Shown here: positions 40,372 through 45,352 of the stretch, one piece after another
Position numbering within the stretch: position 1 is the stretch's first letter
Layout: each line of letters begins with the position of its first letter
DNA from: Lepus europaeus
Taxonomy: Eukaryota > Chordata > Mammalia > Lagomorpha > Leporidae
Direction: 5' to 3'
Length of the DNA: 64,000 nt
Assembly (NCBI RefSeq): GCF_033115175.1
Contig: NC_084837.1
Coordinates: forward strand, 21,700,266-21,764,265
Made by a program: the position numbers and the translations under genes
The notes under the pieces: model-generated
Told to the model about the DNA's origin: nothing
The model's input: only the letters and a program-made list of their open reading frames with translations
Database searches by the model: none

Positions 40372-42870
40372 CTGCGTAACTGTGCCTTTCAAATAAATTA
40401 AATAAATATTTTTTTAAAAAAAATCATACACACAGAGTGACCAGGTAACCACTAGATATTCAAATTAAGTCTGAAACCTAATAGAGCCAAGATTTAAGTC
40501 AGTTCCAAGTCTCCTCTTACCCACAATAAACATGACATTCCTGAAAACCCTCCCCCACAGAGGTCAGTGTCATTATCAATAGAGTCCACTCATTTTCCTG
40601 TTCTCAAAGCTAGACACACAACAGAGATATCTAATTAGTTGGCCTATTAAAATAAAAATCTAATCATATAATGCAATTATTAACCAAGTAACTATATTCC
40701 TTATGGAAGGAATGGGATGCTTTAAGAGAATAATACTAACATTATGGTCATTTAAAACTCCTGTGTTAAGACTCCTTTTTTCTCTTGGGCAACACCTCCC
40801 TCATTCCAATTACAAACCCTCTTAAAATTAATAACAGCAATAAAATCTGTTGGGTCGAGAACAACAAACTGTGTAAGATTCATCTACATCTTCCTGCATC
40901 CACATGTAAGGGAGTTAACATGCTACAGCTGGGGGGTGGGGAGGAGCAGTGTGGAAATGTGAAAACCTGGGTTCGTTCCTAAATAAGTTATGTCTTTTCA
41001 GAAAATGACAAGAGCCTGTGTCCTTTCTTTACAGTCATGATAAACCAGGGGCCTTCAAAAAGTTCACGCCAAGTATGTTAAATGAAAAACCTATGCACAG
41101 ACTTTGAATTTCTTTGTACCAAAATAGCTATCTTTTTTTTTTTTTGAAGATTTTATTTATTTATTTGAGAGGCAGAGTTACAGACAGAGAGAGGGAGACA
41201 GAGAAAAAGGTCTTTCATTCTGTGGTTCACTCCCCAAATGGCTGCAACGGCCAGAGCTGCGCCGATCCGAAGCCAGGAGCTTTTTCCAGGTCTCCCACTT
41301 GGGTGCAGGGGCTCAAGTGCTTGGGCCATTTTCTGCTGCCTTCCAAGGCCACAGTAGAGAGCTGGATCAGAAGTGGAGCAGCCGAGACTCAAACTGGCGC
41401 CCATATGGGATACCGGTGACGCAGACAGAGGATTAACCCACTGTGCCACAGCACCGGCCACCCTCCCCCCCCAATAGCGATCTTATAATTCCATTTTCCA
41501 GAAACTTTCTGAAATCCCCATCATGTGGGATCAATGGGTGTTTTAAAACTGATTTTAAGAAGCCTGGTGTAGGCATTAACATGGCCCCCTCTGCTCATAC
41601 TGTCTGCTCTGAAATGCCTTTTCCACCACACACACGTTCATCTCTGGTTTTCAAATCACTCCTCCAAAACCCAGCTTAGGACTCCCCGCCCCCGCGGAGC
41701 CCTCTCGGACCTCTTTAGGCCGCCTGGAACCAGGGCTGGACGCATGGGGAGCCACCATCTTTTCTCAGGTGCCAGCGGCTGTATGTCCAGGTCTGCCCAC
41801 AGGTGCGCCAGGGCTAGAACTGGCCGGGGGCGGGGCCGGGGGCGGGGCGGGGGCGGCGCTGTGGCGTAGCGGGTGAAGCCGCTGCCTGCAGTGCCCGCAT
41901 CCAATACGGGCTCCAGTTCGAGTCCCTGTTGCTCCACTTCCGACCCCCGCTCTCTGCTATGGCCTGGAAAAGCAGTAGAAAATGGCCCAAGTCCTTGGGC
42001 CCCTGCACCCGCGTGCAGGCTCCTGGCTTCGGACCGGCTCAGCTCCGGCCGTTGCGGCCATCTGGGGAGTGCACAAGCGGATGGAAGACCAATCAATCTC
42101 TCTCTCTCTCTGTGTGTAACTCTGCCTTTCAAATAAAATAAATAAATCTTAAAAAAAAGAACTCCCGGGGATTATCTAACAGTCTTTCTCCTTGTCGGCA
42201 GCTCCACCCCTTAGAGTCTCTCCCAGCCCCTGAAATTGTCCTTTCAGAGTCCTATAGACTACGTGTGCCGGCAAAAGCGGTGGCATCTGTACAGAAACCA
42301 TTCCACCCCCAAAGCTCAGTTACAAGTTCTGCGGCAGAGCGGAGAGCGAGTGCTCCGTCCAGGCCAGGAACACGAGCGCCGGCCCGGCTGGCCGCCCACC
42401 TCGGTGCGTGGTACCTCAGGGCGCCCGGCTCCCTGCGCACACCGCAGGCCTGGCGCGGGGCAGAAGCCTGCTGGACACTTGACCCCAGGCCAGTGCAGGC
42501 CCCTCCTTCTGGCTGCGTTCTCCCCTCTCAACAAAGCTGGGCCAAATGCCCGAATCCGGCCCGCAGCGGCGGGGCAGTGACACAGGTGCGGCGCTCACCC
42601 TGCTTCCCTCGCGAGGCGCGTCCCTGCCCTCGGCCCCGACTCCCCCGACGGGAGCAGGCGCCCCAGCCCCGCGGCCCCCGGACCCAGCGCGCTCGGCTGC
42701 CGGCCGCGACCCCCGTCCCGAGCTGTCCGCCCCTGCTTCCCCGGCCCCCAGCCCTGGGCCACTCACCATCCTAGCACCAAGCCGGTAGTCACGACAAAGC
42801 AGGTAAAGACCACCGCGATGTAGAAAAGCGGCGAGTATTCGTAGAGCGTCACCAGAAACACCGCAGCCAT
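11146..42870 (-). CDS. CGRRF1: CGRRF1, cell growth regulator with RING finger domain 1 (six coding exons, complete)
   Basis: The coding sequence joins, on the minus strand, 42870-42767, 31511-31372, 25209-25032, 24889-24742, 11797-11690 and 11466-11146. This gives 332 codons, the length I know for the mammalian protein, and intron phases agree at every junction. Residues about 9-35 form one hydrophobic segment, consistent with an ER/membrane anchor. The middle (about 80-225) has no catalytic motif that I recognise. The C-terminal RING has ligands C274, C277, C289, H291, C295, C298, C305 and C308, with the LPCxHxxxCxxC spacing of IAP/MDM2-like RINGs. The family is known as a p53-inducible E3 ubiquitin ligase; substrate and pathway cannot be read from this sequence. 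Introns 1 (11.3 kb), 2 (6.2 kb) and 4 (12.9 kb) are full of SINEs, while intron 3 is only 142 nt and looks U12-type. There is no internal stop or frameshift, so the gene appears intact. Confidence 0.96.
11690..11797 (-). CDS. CGRRF1: CGRRF1 coding exon 5
   Basis: 108 nt, exactly 36 codons, phase 0 at both ends. The acceptor is TTTTGTTTTAG and the donor CTTAAG|GTAAGT. It encodes [11 protein letters not shown] to [12 protein letters not shown]. Confidence 0.95.
11800..12270. other. CGRRF1 intron 4, start of block, no feature seen
   Basis: AT-rich intron upstream of coding exon 5 (minus strand), without a repeat that I can name. Confidence 0.5.
12283..12592 (+). mobile_element. C-SINE with 12-bp target duplication
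   Basis: AAACACTATTGG flanks both sides (12271-12282 and 12593-12604). The body has GGGCTCTGTGGCACAGC and (CT)n. Antisense to CGRRF1. Confidence 0.93.
12605..13311 (+). mobile_element. Old L1 ORF2 fragment
   Basis: AAAATTGGGCAAAGTAGATAAG, AGAAGATATAAATATGGCCC and TTGTTGCTGGTGGAAATG follow the order of the L1 ORF2 C-terminal region. Stops and frameshifts throughout. Confidence 0.7.
13321..13647 (+). mobile_element. C-SINE with 9-bp target duplication
   Basis: AAGACTGGA at 13312-13320 and 13648-13656 flanks a full-length element with (CT)n and an AAATAAATAAATAAATA tail. Confidence 0.92.
13738..13870. repeat. Degenerate AAATCCC-type periodic repeat
   Basis: The motif AAAATCCC(T/C)AAA recurs every 10-15 nt, in variants such as AAAATCCAGAAAGG, AAATCCCTAAATTC and AAAACCCCCAAATC. 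It may be the low-complexity interior of an old DNA transposon. Confidence 0.6.
13871..14255. other. No gene seen (CGRRF1 intron 4)
   Basis: Intronic sequence between the periodic repeat and a MITE. No coding exon or named repeat. Confidence 0.45.
14256..14685 (+). mobile_element. MITE-like element split by a SINE
   Basis: The left arm (14256-14335, TTTCATGGAAAATAC to TTTGCACCAAAATAAATT) and the right arm (14630-14685, TTTCCATGAACTTCTTGAAG) surround an inserted C-SINE. Confidence 0.75.
14336..14630 (-). mobile_element. C-SINE, older subfamily
   Basis: Reads AAAATCTTTATTTAAGAGACG to CGAACCAATAGGCCAAATTCC on the plus strand. Inserted in the AT-rich centre of the MITE; the flanking AATAAATTTATTTT and AATAGACTTACTTTT are a mutated target duplication. 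Confidence 0.8.
15013..15370 (+). mobile_element. C-SINE containing a (GT)n microsatellite
   Basis: Head GGAGCTGTGGCGCAGTGGAT and B box GTTCGAGCC. The usual (CT)n stretch has been partly replaced by (GT)12 at about 15287-15310. Confidence 0.9.
15381..15698 (+). mobile_element. C-SINE, young type
   Basis: Head GGCTGGCGCTGTGGCTCACT. ACATGTC duplications at 15374-15380 and 15699-15705. It lies right after another SINE of the same strand. Confidence 0.9.
15706..16510. other. CGRRF1 intron 4, no feature named
   Basis: Several GACGTATGACGTAAAACGTC-like short repeats occur near 16050, and no coding exon. Origin not recognised. Confidence 0.45.
16519..16880 (-). mobile_element. C-SINE with expanded (CA)n/(GA)n
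   Basis: Plus-strand text starts AAAAAAAGATTCATTTATTTA. It contains a long ACAGACACAGAC and (GA)n run and ends TATGCTACAATGCTGGTCCC. Confidence 0.88.
17178..17588 (+). mobile_element. MITE-like element split by a SINE
   Basis: The left arm has AAAAGATGTTTTATTTGGTGC and the right arm TTTCGATGAACTTTTTGAAG. The middle is occupied by a C-SINE. Confidence 0.7.
17239..17531 (+). mobile_element. C-SINE, older subfamily
   Basis: AGAGCCGACCCAGTGGCGCAG head, GGAGACCAGATGGAGTTCC body, short (CT)n and A-rich tail. Confidence 0.8.
17589..18840. other. CGRRF1 intron 4, no gene seen
   Basis: About 1.25 kb with no repeat that I can name and no exon-like frame with splice signals. Confidence 0.45.
18846..19143 (+). 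mobile_element. C-SINE
   Basis: GAGCTGGCGCTGTGGCATAAC head, CCCATATGGGTACTGGTTTG core, tail AAATAAATAAATC. Antisense to CGRRF1. Confidence 0.9.
19155..19880. other. CGRRF1 intron 4, no gene seen
   Basis: AT-rich sequence. CTCCCACCCTCTCAGTACTA and nearby text hint at an old LTR-type fragment, but I cannot name it. Confidence 0.4.
19891..20231 (+). mobile_element. C-SINE, young type, with target duplication
   Basis: AAAGCCTCC at 19882-19890 and 20232-20240 flanks it. Head GAGCCGGCGCCATGGCTCAA and GGTTCTAGTCCCGGTCGGGG core. Confidence 0.95.
20262..20335. repeat. TA/TG-rich microsatellite
   Basis: An imperfect run of TATATG, TATGTG and (TG)n units, interrupted by single changes. Confidence 0.9.
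20336..21300. other. CGRRF1 intron 4, no gene seen
   Basis: About 1 kb of unnamed sequence. It includes a short (CA)n run at about 21140-21170 and no plausible exon. Confidence 0.45.
21310..21600 (+). mobile_element. C-SINE, older, diverged
   Basis: GCAGACACTATGCCTAGTGGC head and GGGAGACCTGGATTGAGTTCC body. GGCATTTGGGGGAATGCACC retains the family signature; the tail is lost. Confidence 0.7.
21601..21950. other. No gene seen (CGRRF1 intron 4)
   Basis: Purine-rich intron. TTTATTGAGCACCTTCTGTAT near 21880 resembles an L2/MIR end. Confidence 0.4.
21956..22062 (+). mobile_element. C-SINE with large internal deletion
   Basis: The head GGGGCCAGCATTGTGGCACGG joins directly to AGGCTGCCCCACTTTCC and stops at CACTCACGTGGGG, without a tail. 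Confidence 0.8.
22063..22285 (+). mobile_element. Tigger-like DNA transposon fossil
   Basis: CTTGGGATCAGAAGGGTTTAG, TTTGGAATATTTCGCATACAC and CAGCCTGAAGGTAATTTCATA match the same family as 9117-9425 and preserve a different part of it. Confidence 0.6.
22290..24430 (+). mobile_element. Lagomorph L1 3' end (5' truncated), with a SINE inside
   Basis: The ORF2 C-terminal region (GGAAATGCAAATCAAAACCAC, CTGTTGGTGGGAATCTAAAC) runs into a long 3' UTR ending AAATTTGTATTCCTTAAATA and A-rich tail. It is less decayed than other L1s here. The same 3' UTR recurs at 45545-46050. The tail ends about 310 nt from CGRRF1 exon 4, antisense to the gene. Confidence 0.9.
22844..23141 (+). mobile_element. C-SINE, young type, inside L1
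   Basis: AAATCTG at 22837-22843 and 23142-23148. It splits the L1 ORF2 reading AAAATGAAATCTGGTCATTTG exactly. Confidence 0.95.
24431..24741. other. CGRRF1 intron 4 next to exon 4
   Basis: AT-rich intronic flank. No repeat named. Confidence 0.5.
24742..24889 (-). CDS. CGRRF1: CGRRF1 coding exon 4
   Basis: 148 nt beginning after TTTTCAAAAAG, an acceptor with no adjacent pyrimidine tract. It encodes [11 protein letters not shown] and then [20 protein letters not shown], and ends in phase 0 at GACATC|GTAAGT. Confidence 0.95.
24890..25031 (-). other. CGRRF1: CGRRF1 intron 3, predicted U12-type GT-AG intron
   Basis: The 142-nt intron begins GTATCCTTCT (U12 consensus RTATCCTTT, one mismatch). It has TTTTCCTTTAC with a possible branch A at 24903, 13 nt before the last intron base, within the usual U12 spacing. 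It lacks a pyrimidine tract next to its AAAAAG acceptor. These three features fit the minor spliceosome. Confidence 0.8.
25032..25209 (-). CDS. CGRRF1: CGRRF1 coding exon 3
   Basis: 178 nt, starting after TTTTCTGCAG. It encodes the Cys-rich stretch with [20 protein letters not shown]. It ends in phase 2 at CAGTATTT|GTATCCTTCT, and the donor matches the U12-type consensus rather than U1. Confidence 0.95.
25210..26114. other. CGRRF1 intron 2, exon-proximal part
   Basis: Directly upstream of exon 3 on the minus strand. No repeat or exon recognised. Confidence 0.5.
26129..26476 (-). mobile_element. C-SINE, young type, with 14-bp target duplication
   Basis: CTCAGTAGCTTTTT occurs at 26115-26128 and 26477-26490. 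A poly-T run precedes TGACAGGCAGAGTGGACAG. It is among the least diverged copies. Confidence 0.95.
26480..26841. other. CGRRF1 intron 2, no gene seen
   Basis: AT-rich; contains (CA)n at about 26757-26772. Confidence 0.5.
26856..27190 (+). mobile_element. C-SINE with 14-bp target duplication
   Basis: AGAAGTAGATAGGA at 26842-26855 and 27191-27204, perfect. Full-length element antisense to CGRRF1. Confidence 0.95.
27205..27421 (+). mobile_element. Old L1 ORF2 fragment
   Basis: AATGCTGGAATGAACCCAAATG and ACTATGCAGCTATTAAAAAAG are late ORF2 landmarks. Confidence 0.6.
27422..27738 (+). mobile_element. C-SINE, older subfamily
   Basis: GGTAGGCATCTGGTAAGCAGT head, CTGGAAGGCAATAGATGATGC body, (CT)n tail. 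Confidence 0.82.
27751..28065 (+). mobile_element. C-SINE
   Basis: GGGGCCGGCGCTGTGACACAG head. A short deletion lies around the second-strand CAGCTCTCTG region. Tail CAAATAAATAAATC. Confidence 0.92.
28066..29305. other. CGRRF1 intron 2, 1.2 kb without a named feature
   Basis: No exon-like frame. A short perfect inverted TCTAGATTCTAGAATCTAGA block lies near 28690-28715. Confidence 0.45.
29311..29645 (-). mobile_element. C-SINE
   Basis: Starts TCTTTAAAAAGTTATTTATTTG and ends CACCACAACCACAGCCCCAG on the plus strand. Sense to CGRRF1. Confidence 0.85.
29646..30138. other. No gene seen
   Basis: A (AAAT)n/(TATG)n run at 29647-29690, then unnamed intron sequence. Confidence 0.5.
30140..30380 (+). 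mobile_element. C-SINE, diverged and shortened
   Basis: AGGGGCTGTCACGGCAGGTTA head joined to a shortened body with GGGGGAGACCAAGACAGTG. Tail CAAATAAATAAGTC. Confidence 0.75.
30388..30725 (+). mobile_element. C-SINE
   Basis: GGAGCAGGCGCTGTGGTGCAG head, full body and AAATAAATAAAATAAATC tail, placed right after the preceding diverged copy. Confidence 0.93.
30726..31164. other. CGRRF1 intron 2 near exon 2, no gene seen
   Basis: A-rich then unnamed sequence. Confidence 0.45.
31165..31290 (+). mobile_element. L2 3' end
   Basis: CTTGGGAGCAAAGTTTTGTGA then CAGTCCAGTACCTGGAATAAA and CCAATAAATGTTAGTTAAA follow the L2 3' terminus. Only 80 nt from exon 2. Confidence 0.6.
31372..31511 (-). CDS. CGRRF1: CGRRF1 coding exon 2
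   Basis: 140 nt, opening after TTTCTCCAG and completing the Trp codon (residues W-F-G-W). It ends in phase 1 at ATTACAA|GTTGGT, a weak non-consensus donor. The reading frame contains [20 protein letters not shown], typical of this protein. Confidence 0.94.
31738..31776 (-). mobile_element. C-SINE head fragment
   Basis: GATTAACCTACTACACCACAG then CACTGGCTCC is the reversed first 37 nt of a C-SINE. The rest is absent. Confidence 0.7.
31777..32082. other. No gene seen (CGRRF1 intron 1)
   Basis: AT-rich intron between two SINE pieces. Text such as TGTAAGATAACCCTGACAATG is not recognised. Confidence 0.45.
32091..32403 (+). mobile_element. C-SINE, young type, with 8-bp duplication
   Basis: GGAACACT at 32083-32090 and 32404-32411. 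Head CAGAGCTGGCGTCATGGCTCA. Confidence 0.92.
32415..33160 (+). mobile_element. Old L1 3' region
   Basis: CACATGGATAAATCTCAAAAAC, ATGATGTACGATTCTGTTATA and ATGTTCTGTATCTTGATAAAGG are late-ORF2/3'-UTR landmarks of old L1. Confidence 0.6.
33161..33540. other. No gene seen (CGRRF1 intron 1)
   Basis: Unnamed sequence. The 119-codon minus-strand open frame lacks splice context and family similarity. Confidence 0.5.
33939..34278 (+). mobile_element. C-SINE, young type (first of a stack of three)
   Basis: Preceded by AAAAGTAAGTAGG. Head GGCCGGTGCCGTGGCTTAAC, ends in (A)18 that directly meets the next SINE. Confidence 0.95.
34279..34629 (+). mobile_element. C-SINE, young type (second of the stack)
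   Basis: Starts GCCGGCGCCGCGGCTCACTA in the poly-A of its neighbour. Its tail is followed by AAAAGTAAGTAGG again. Confidence 0.95.
34643..34962 (+). mobile_element. C-SINE, older (third of the stack)
   Basis: GGCCAGCACTGTGGCACAGTA head. It ends before AAATGTAAGTAAAG, a diverged form of the shared flank. Confidence 0.93.
35476..36161 (+). mobile_element. C-SINE (outer) interrupted by a younger SINE
   Basis: AAAGATGACAGTA at 35463-35475 and 36162-36174 flanks the composite. The outer copy resumes at CAGTAGAAGATGGCCCAAG after the inserted element. Confidence 0.95.
35585..35936 (+). mobile_element. C-SINE, young type, nested in another SINE
   Basis: A perfect 16-bp duplication AAAAACAGTAGAAGAT lies at 35569-35584 and 35937-35952, within the outer SINE. 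Confidence 0.97.
36488..36822 (+). mobile_element. C-SINE
   Basis: GGGGCCGACACTCTGGCATAA head. Two (CTCT)-type blocks and an AAATAAATTAATAAATC tail. Confidence 0.92.
37016..37195 (+). mobile_element. C-SINE, 3' truncated
   Basis: GTGGCCGGCGCTGTGGTGTAG head stops after GGAGACCTGGAGGAAACT, with no tail, and L1 sequence follows. Loss of the 3' half is unusual for a retroposed SINE, so a deletion is likely. Confidence 0.88.
37365..37655 (-). mobile_element. C-SINE, older subfamily
   Basis: AACAATTATTTGAGAGAGAG to GCTACACAACTGCTAGGCC on the plus strand. Sense to CGRRF1. Confidence 0.8.
37700..38005 (+). mobile_element. C-SINE
   Basis: GGAGCTGGCATCGTGGCACTG head and AAATAAATAAAATAAAC tail, passing into a purine-rich tract. 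Confidence 0.9.
38006..38152 (+). repeat. Long purine-rich (GAAA/GGAA)n tract
   Basis: About 145 nt of almost only A and G on the plus strand, with GGAAGGAAGGAAGG and GAGGGAGGGAGGG subunits. It probably expanded from a SINE tail. Confidence 0.92.
38153..38480 (+). mobile_element. C-SINE
   Basis: GGGGCAGGTGGCACTGTGGCA head, ends CAAGTAAATAAATC plus poly-A. Confidence 0.9.
38484..38755 (+). mobile_element. C-SINE, young type with internal deletion
   Basis: GGCCGGTGCCATGGCTCACTA head. The GCGGCGCCGGCACACC segment is missing, so CTCTGCCTG joins GGTTCTAGTCC. Confidence 0.9.
38815..40085. other. CGRRF1 intron 1, GC-rich unnamed block
   Basis: About 39000-39770 is GC-rich, with frames up to 142 codons on either strand but no splice-bounded, recognisable protein. 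It may be an old LTR or unique sequence. Confidence 0.4.
40091..40419 (+). mobile_element. C-SINE
   Basis: GGGGCCGGCGCTGTGGCATAG head, (CT)18. The flanks AAAATTATACCCAC and AAAATCATACACAC look like a mutated duplication. Confidence 0.93.
40420..41050. other. CGRRF1 intron 1, no gene seen
   Basis: AT-rich sequence without a recognised element. Confidence 0.5.
41051..41517 (+). mobile_element. MITE-like element split by a SINE
   Basis: The left arm starts GCCTTCAAAAAGTTCACGCC. The right arm ends CCATTTTCCAGAAACTTTCTG. A C-SINE lies between, with AATAGCTATCTT and AATAGCGATCTT as the duplicated site. Confidence 0.75.
41132..41461 (-). mobile_element. C-SINE inside MITE
   Basis: (T)12 then GAAGATTTTATTTATTTATTTG. 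Ends GTGCCACAGCACCGGCC. Sense to CGRRF1. Confidence 0.93.
41560..41760 (+). mobile_element. L2-like fragment
   Basis: CTCTGAAATGCCTTTTCCACC and CTCCAAAACCCAGCTTAGGAC resemble the L2 3' region. Confidence 0.45.
41846..42152 (+). mobile_element. C-SINE beside the CGRRF1 CpG island
   Basis: GCGGCGCTGTGGCGTAGCGGG head preceded by a GGGGCGGGGCC-rich run (41826-41850). The body is missing the GGGAGACC segment. Confidence 0.9.
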
Positions 42871-43330
42871 CAGGGTCTCCGGGACTGAACCGGCCTCCAG
42901 GTGCCCAGGCCAGCCCTGCCCGCCCGCCCGGCCGGGCTAAAAGCCACTACGGTACCCCGGAGCGGACAAACTTCATAGGTCCGCAATCGCCTGGGGTTCT
43001 CCGGAGCTAGGCGTCGGGGCAGCCTCCCGGGCAGCGGGAGCCCAAGTGCCAATCACGACGACGCCGGCAAGGCCCGCCACGCCCCTCCCGCTCCCGCCTC
43101 CAGGGATTGGCTTCGCGGAGGGGCGGGGTCCTGGCTCGCACCGCCCCCGACTTCCAAGATTGGGTACCCAGCCCGCGGCTTCTCGCCGGCCTGGCCCAGT
43201 GGTCGTCGAAGCGCCGCCGGCAAAGTCTAAGCAGAAGTTGAAGCCAGTTATGTTCGCGACTTTTGTGCAGATGCAGGTTTTCCGATGTCCGGGAGGGGCA
43301 CAGTCCGAAAACCACGTGCCCTGTTCCTAA
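42310..43330 (-). promoter_or_regulatory. CGRRF1 CpG-island promoter
   Basis: A GC-rich, CpG-dense kilobase spans the CGRRF1 ATG and runs about 450 nt upstream. Visible motifs are CCAATCA (43049-43055), an inverted CCAAT box GATTGGCT (43105-43112) and a GC box GGGGCGGGG (43119-43128). No TATA box is evident. Such arrangements suit NF-Y/Sp1-driven housekeeping promoters; the start site was not determined. Confidence 0.75.
42767..42870 (-). CDS. CGRRF1: CGRRF1 coding exon 1
   Basis: The exon holds the ATG at 42870-42868 and 34 full codons, then TG of a split Trp codon (phase 2). Translation begins [20 protein letters not shown] and continues into a hydrophobic membrane segment. The donor is ATG|GTGAGT, and the exon lies within a CpG island. 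Confidence 0.95.
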
Positions 43331-45225
43331 ATTCCGAAACGCCCCATCTTAGAGCCTGGGCAGGCGGAGGACGGGCATCCTGGGTTCCACAAAGCCAAAT
43401 AATCCCCTAGCTGTTCTTATTTTTTTTTTTTTCTAGGAGACTTAGAAATAAGCACAGTAAAAGCACAAAAAGGAGTCTACTCAACCAGTCTGCACGAGGC
43501 GCGTCCGTCTTTTCAGATTGGACTTCATCCTAGAGGAAAATCAAAATTGCTTTATCCAAAAATGCTCTTAGAAATAAAGCAATTTTCCTACACTCCCCTC
43601 TTTCTCGTATCTTCCTACACTCCTCAAATGAGAACTTTTTTATATTCCTTTTTAAAGGTAACAATTGCATTTTTCTTTTAATCACGCGCAAGTTTTTAAG
43701 TACAGAAAGTAGCTCAATGCGTTCCGTCTGCGGTTGACTCAGCCACACCAAGGTGGCCTCCCGGGAAGTCTCTCATTACACCTCACTGACTCCGCATTGC
43801 ATGGTGCTTAGTCCTAAAGCCACACCCAGCTCCAGCAGAGATGGAGGAAATGTCTCCTTATTCTGAGTGGCAAAACCCTTTGCTACAAATCAGGGTTTTA
43901 TTACAGAAGAAGAAAAGGAGAATGGCCGGTTAACTGAAGTCTGTGCCACACCCAAACCAATACAATTCCTGCTTGAGGAAGATGAGCTAAGCTTGTCCTG
44001 TGATTGCACATGTGACCGCTCAGCAGTGACCTCTGGAGCAATTCTGTCTGGGAAGTTTGCTTCTTCAGCACACGTTTAAGTTGACATATTTAATGAGCCC
44101 TGGATTGTTGGAAAATTTTTGATTACTAAAAATAAAACTGCAAGGAACTTCCTTAAGTTATGTTCTTAGGACAAACCACTAGGGAGGAACTTTGGTTCAC
44201 ATTTTTCAGACTTTGGAGAAACATTGCTTCTCAGAAATGTATCAGTTTGTACTCCCACTATGTCATTTAGTTTTGCCTTCATTTATTACTGTCACATACT
44301 GAAACTCTTGGCCAATCTGAGAAGTGATTTTATTGCAAAAACAAAAACAAAATTTCATAGTGAGGCAAAGATGTATGAATTCCCAAGTAGCCTTAAATAT
44401 GTATATCTAATTTTGTTCCTTCCCCAAAATTCCACTAAGACTACAATAAAGATACTAAAAATAGAAATCAAAAACAAGAACAGGAAATAAAATAATTGCA
44501 GCAACAAATTGGAAAATGAGAAATCAGAGCAGTAAGGATAATTCACTAACCAGGCTGTGAAAGCCAAATCCCAAGCCAGCAGTGGAAAAACTGAGCCCCA
44601 ACCTTATTTACACTAGAGATTTCTCAAAAACAACAGGAACTAACACAGAGCTAGCTTGTTTCAGAAAAACTGGGTATATGAGAAGAGACTGAAGGAACAA
44701 ATCTGAGATTACCCAAAATGTAACTAGCAGGGGAATCTGTAAAGAAAAGTGGGGTCTTGGGTGGCCACGAGACATATGGACCTCCTTACCTCCTGGCAGG
44801 AGTGAGGTGTTCGTATGTGGGTTAAGCTAGACAAAGGCAACTCACAGCTAACCTATGTGCACCTGGACTTTCTCAAGTAATACAACATTCCAGGCATTAG
44901 ATAAGAGACATTCCAAGGTCTGACCTGGCCAAATCGGCCTGGCATGTTATCATAATGACTTTGCTTATCCCACAGGGTTTGGGATGACAGTCAGGGTTAC
45001 CGAAAGGGCAAGATGGCAGCTACCATAAAAATGGCTGTGGTCCTGTCAAGCTGGATCCCTACACAGCCTTTCTTATTTCTCACGTGGGTTATCTGCTACA
45101 GCTGAGGAAGCCTTTCAACTCTCAGCATGGTTTCTATCCAACCTATTTTGCACAATGCAGCCAAAAATGGGTTTTCATTGTGTACATTTCATTCCACTGC
45201 CAAAAATTCTTGATTTCCATGTTGT
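43331..45225. other. Intergenic spacer, no gene seen
   Basis: About 1.9 kb upstream of CGRRF1 with poly-T at 43420-43433 and unnamed AT-rich sequence. Short open frames have no support. Confidence 0.5.
43735..43743 (+). promoter_or_regulatory. Candidate AP-1/antioxidant response element
   Basis: TGACTCAGC matches both the AP-1 site and the TGACnnnGC core of antioxidant response elements. It lies about 0.87 kb upstream of the CGRRF1 ATG. A 9-bp match alone is weak evidence. Confidence 0.25.
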
Positions 45226-45230
45226 CTGAG

Positions 45231-45290
45231 TATTTCAAAAAGTTCATGGAAAACAGAATTAAAAGATTATTTTGGTGCAAAAAAAATTTC
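45231..45290 (+). mobile_element. MITE-like element, left half
   Basis: TATTTCAAAAAGTTCATGGAA and TTATTTTGGTGCAAAAAAA. The right arm is absent. Confidence 0.7.
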
Positions 45291-45352
45291 ACAAGCCATC
45301 TGCATGTGACTACTTTTTAACTCTCATTTACTCATGAGAAATGTTTTCTGAG

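Noticed and set aside
42265-42774. 169-codon frame in the CGRRF1 CpG island
   Set aside because: Pro/Arg/Ala-rich GC artefact, opposite to CGRRF1 exon 1 and intron 1.
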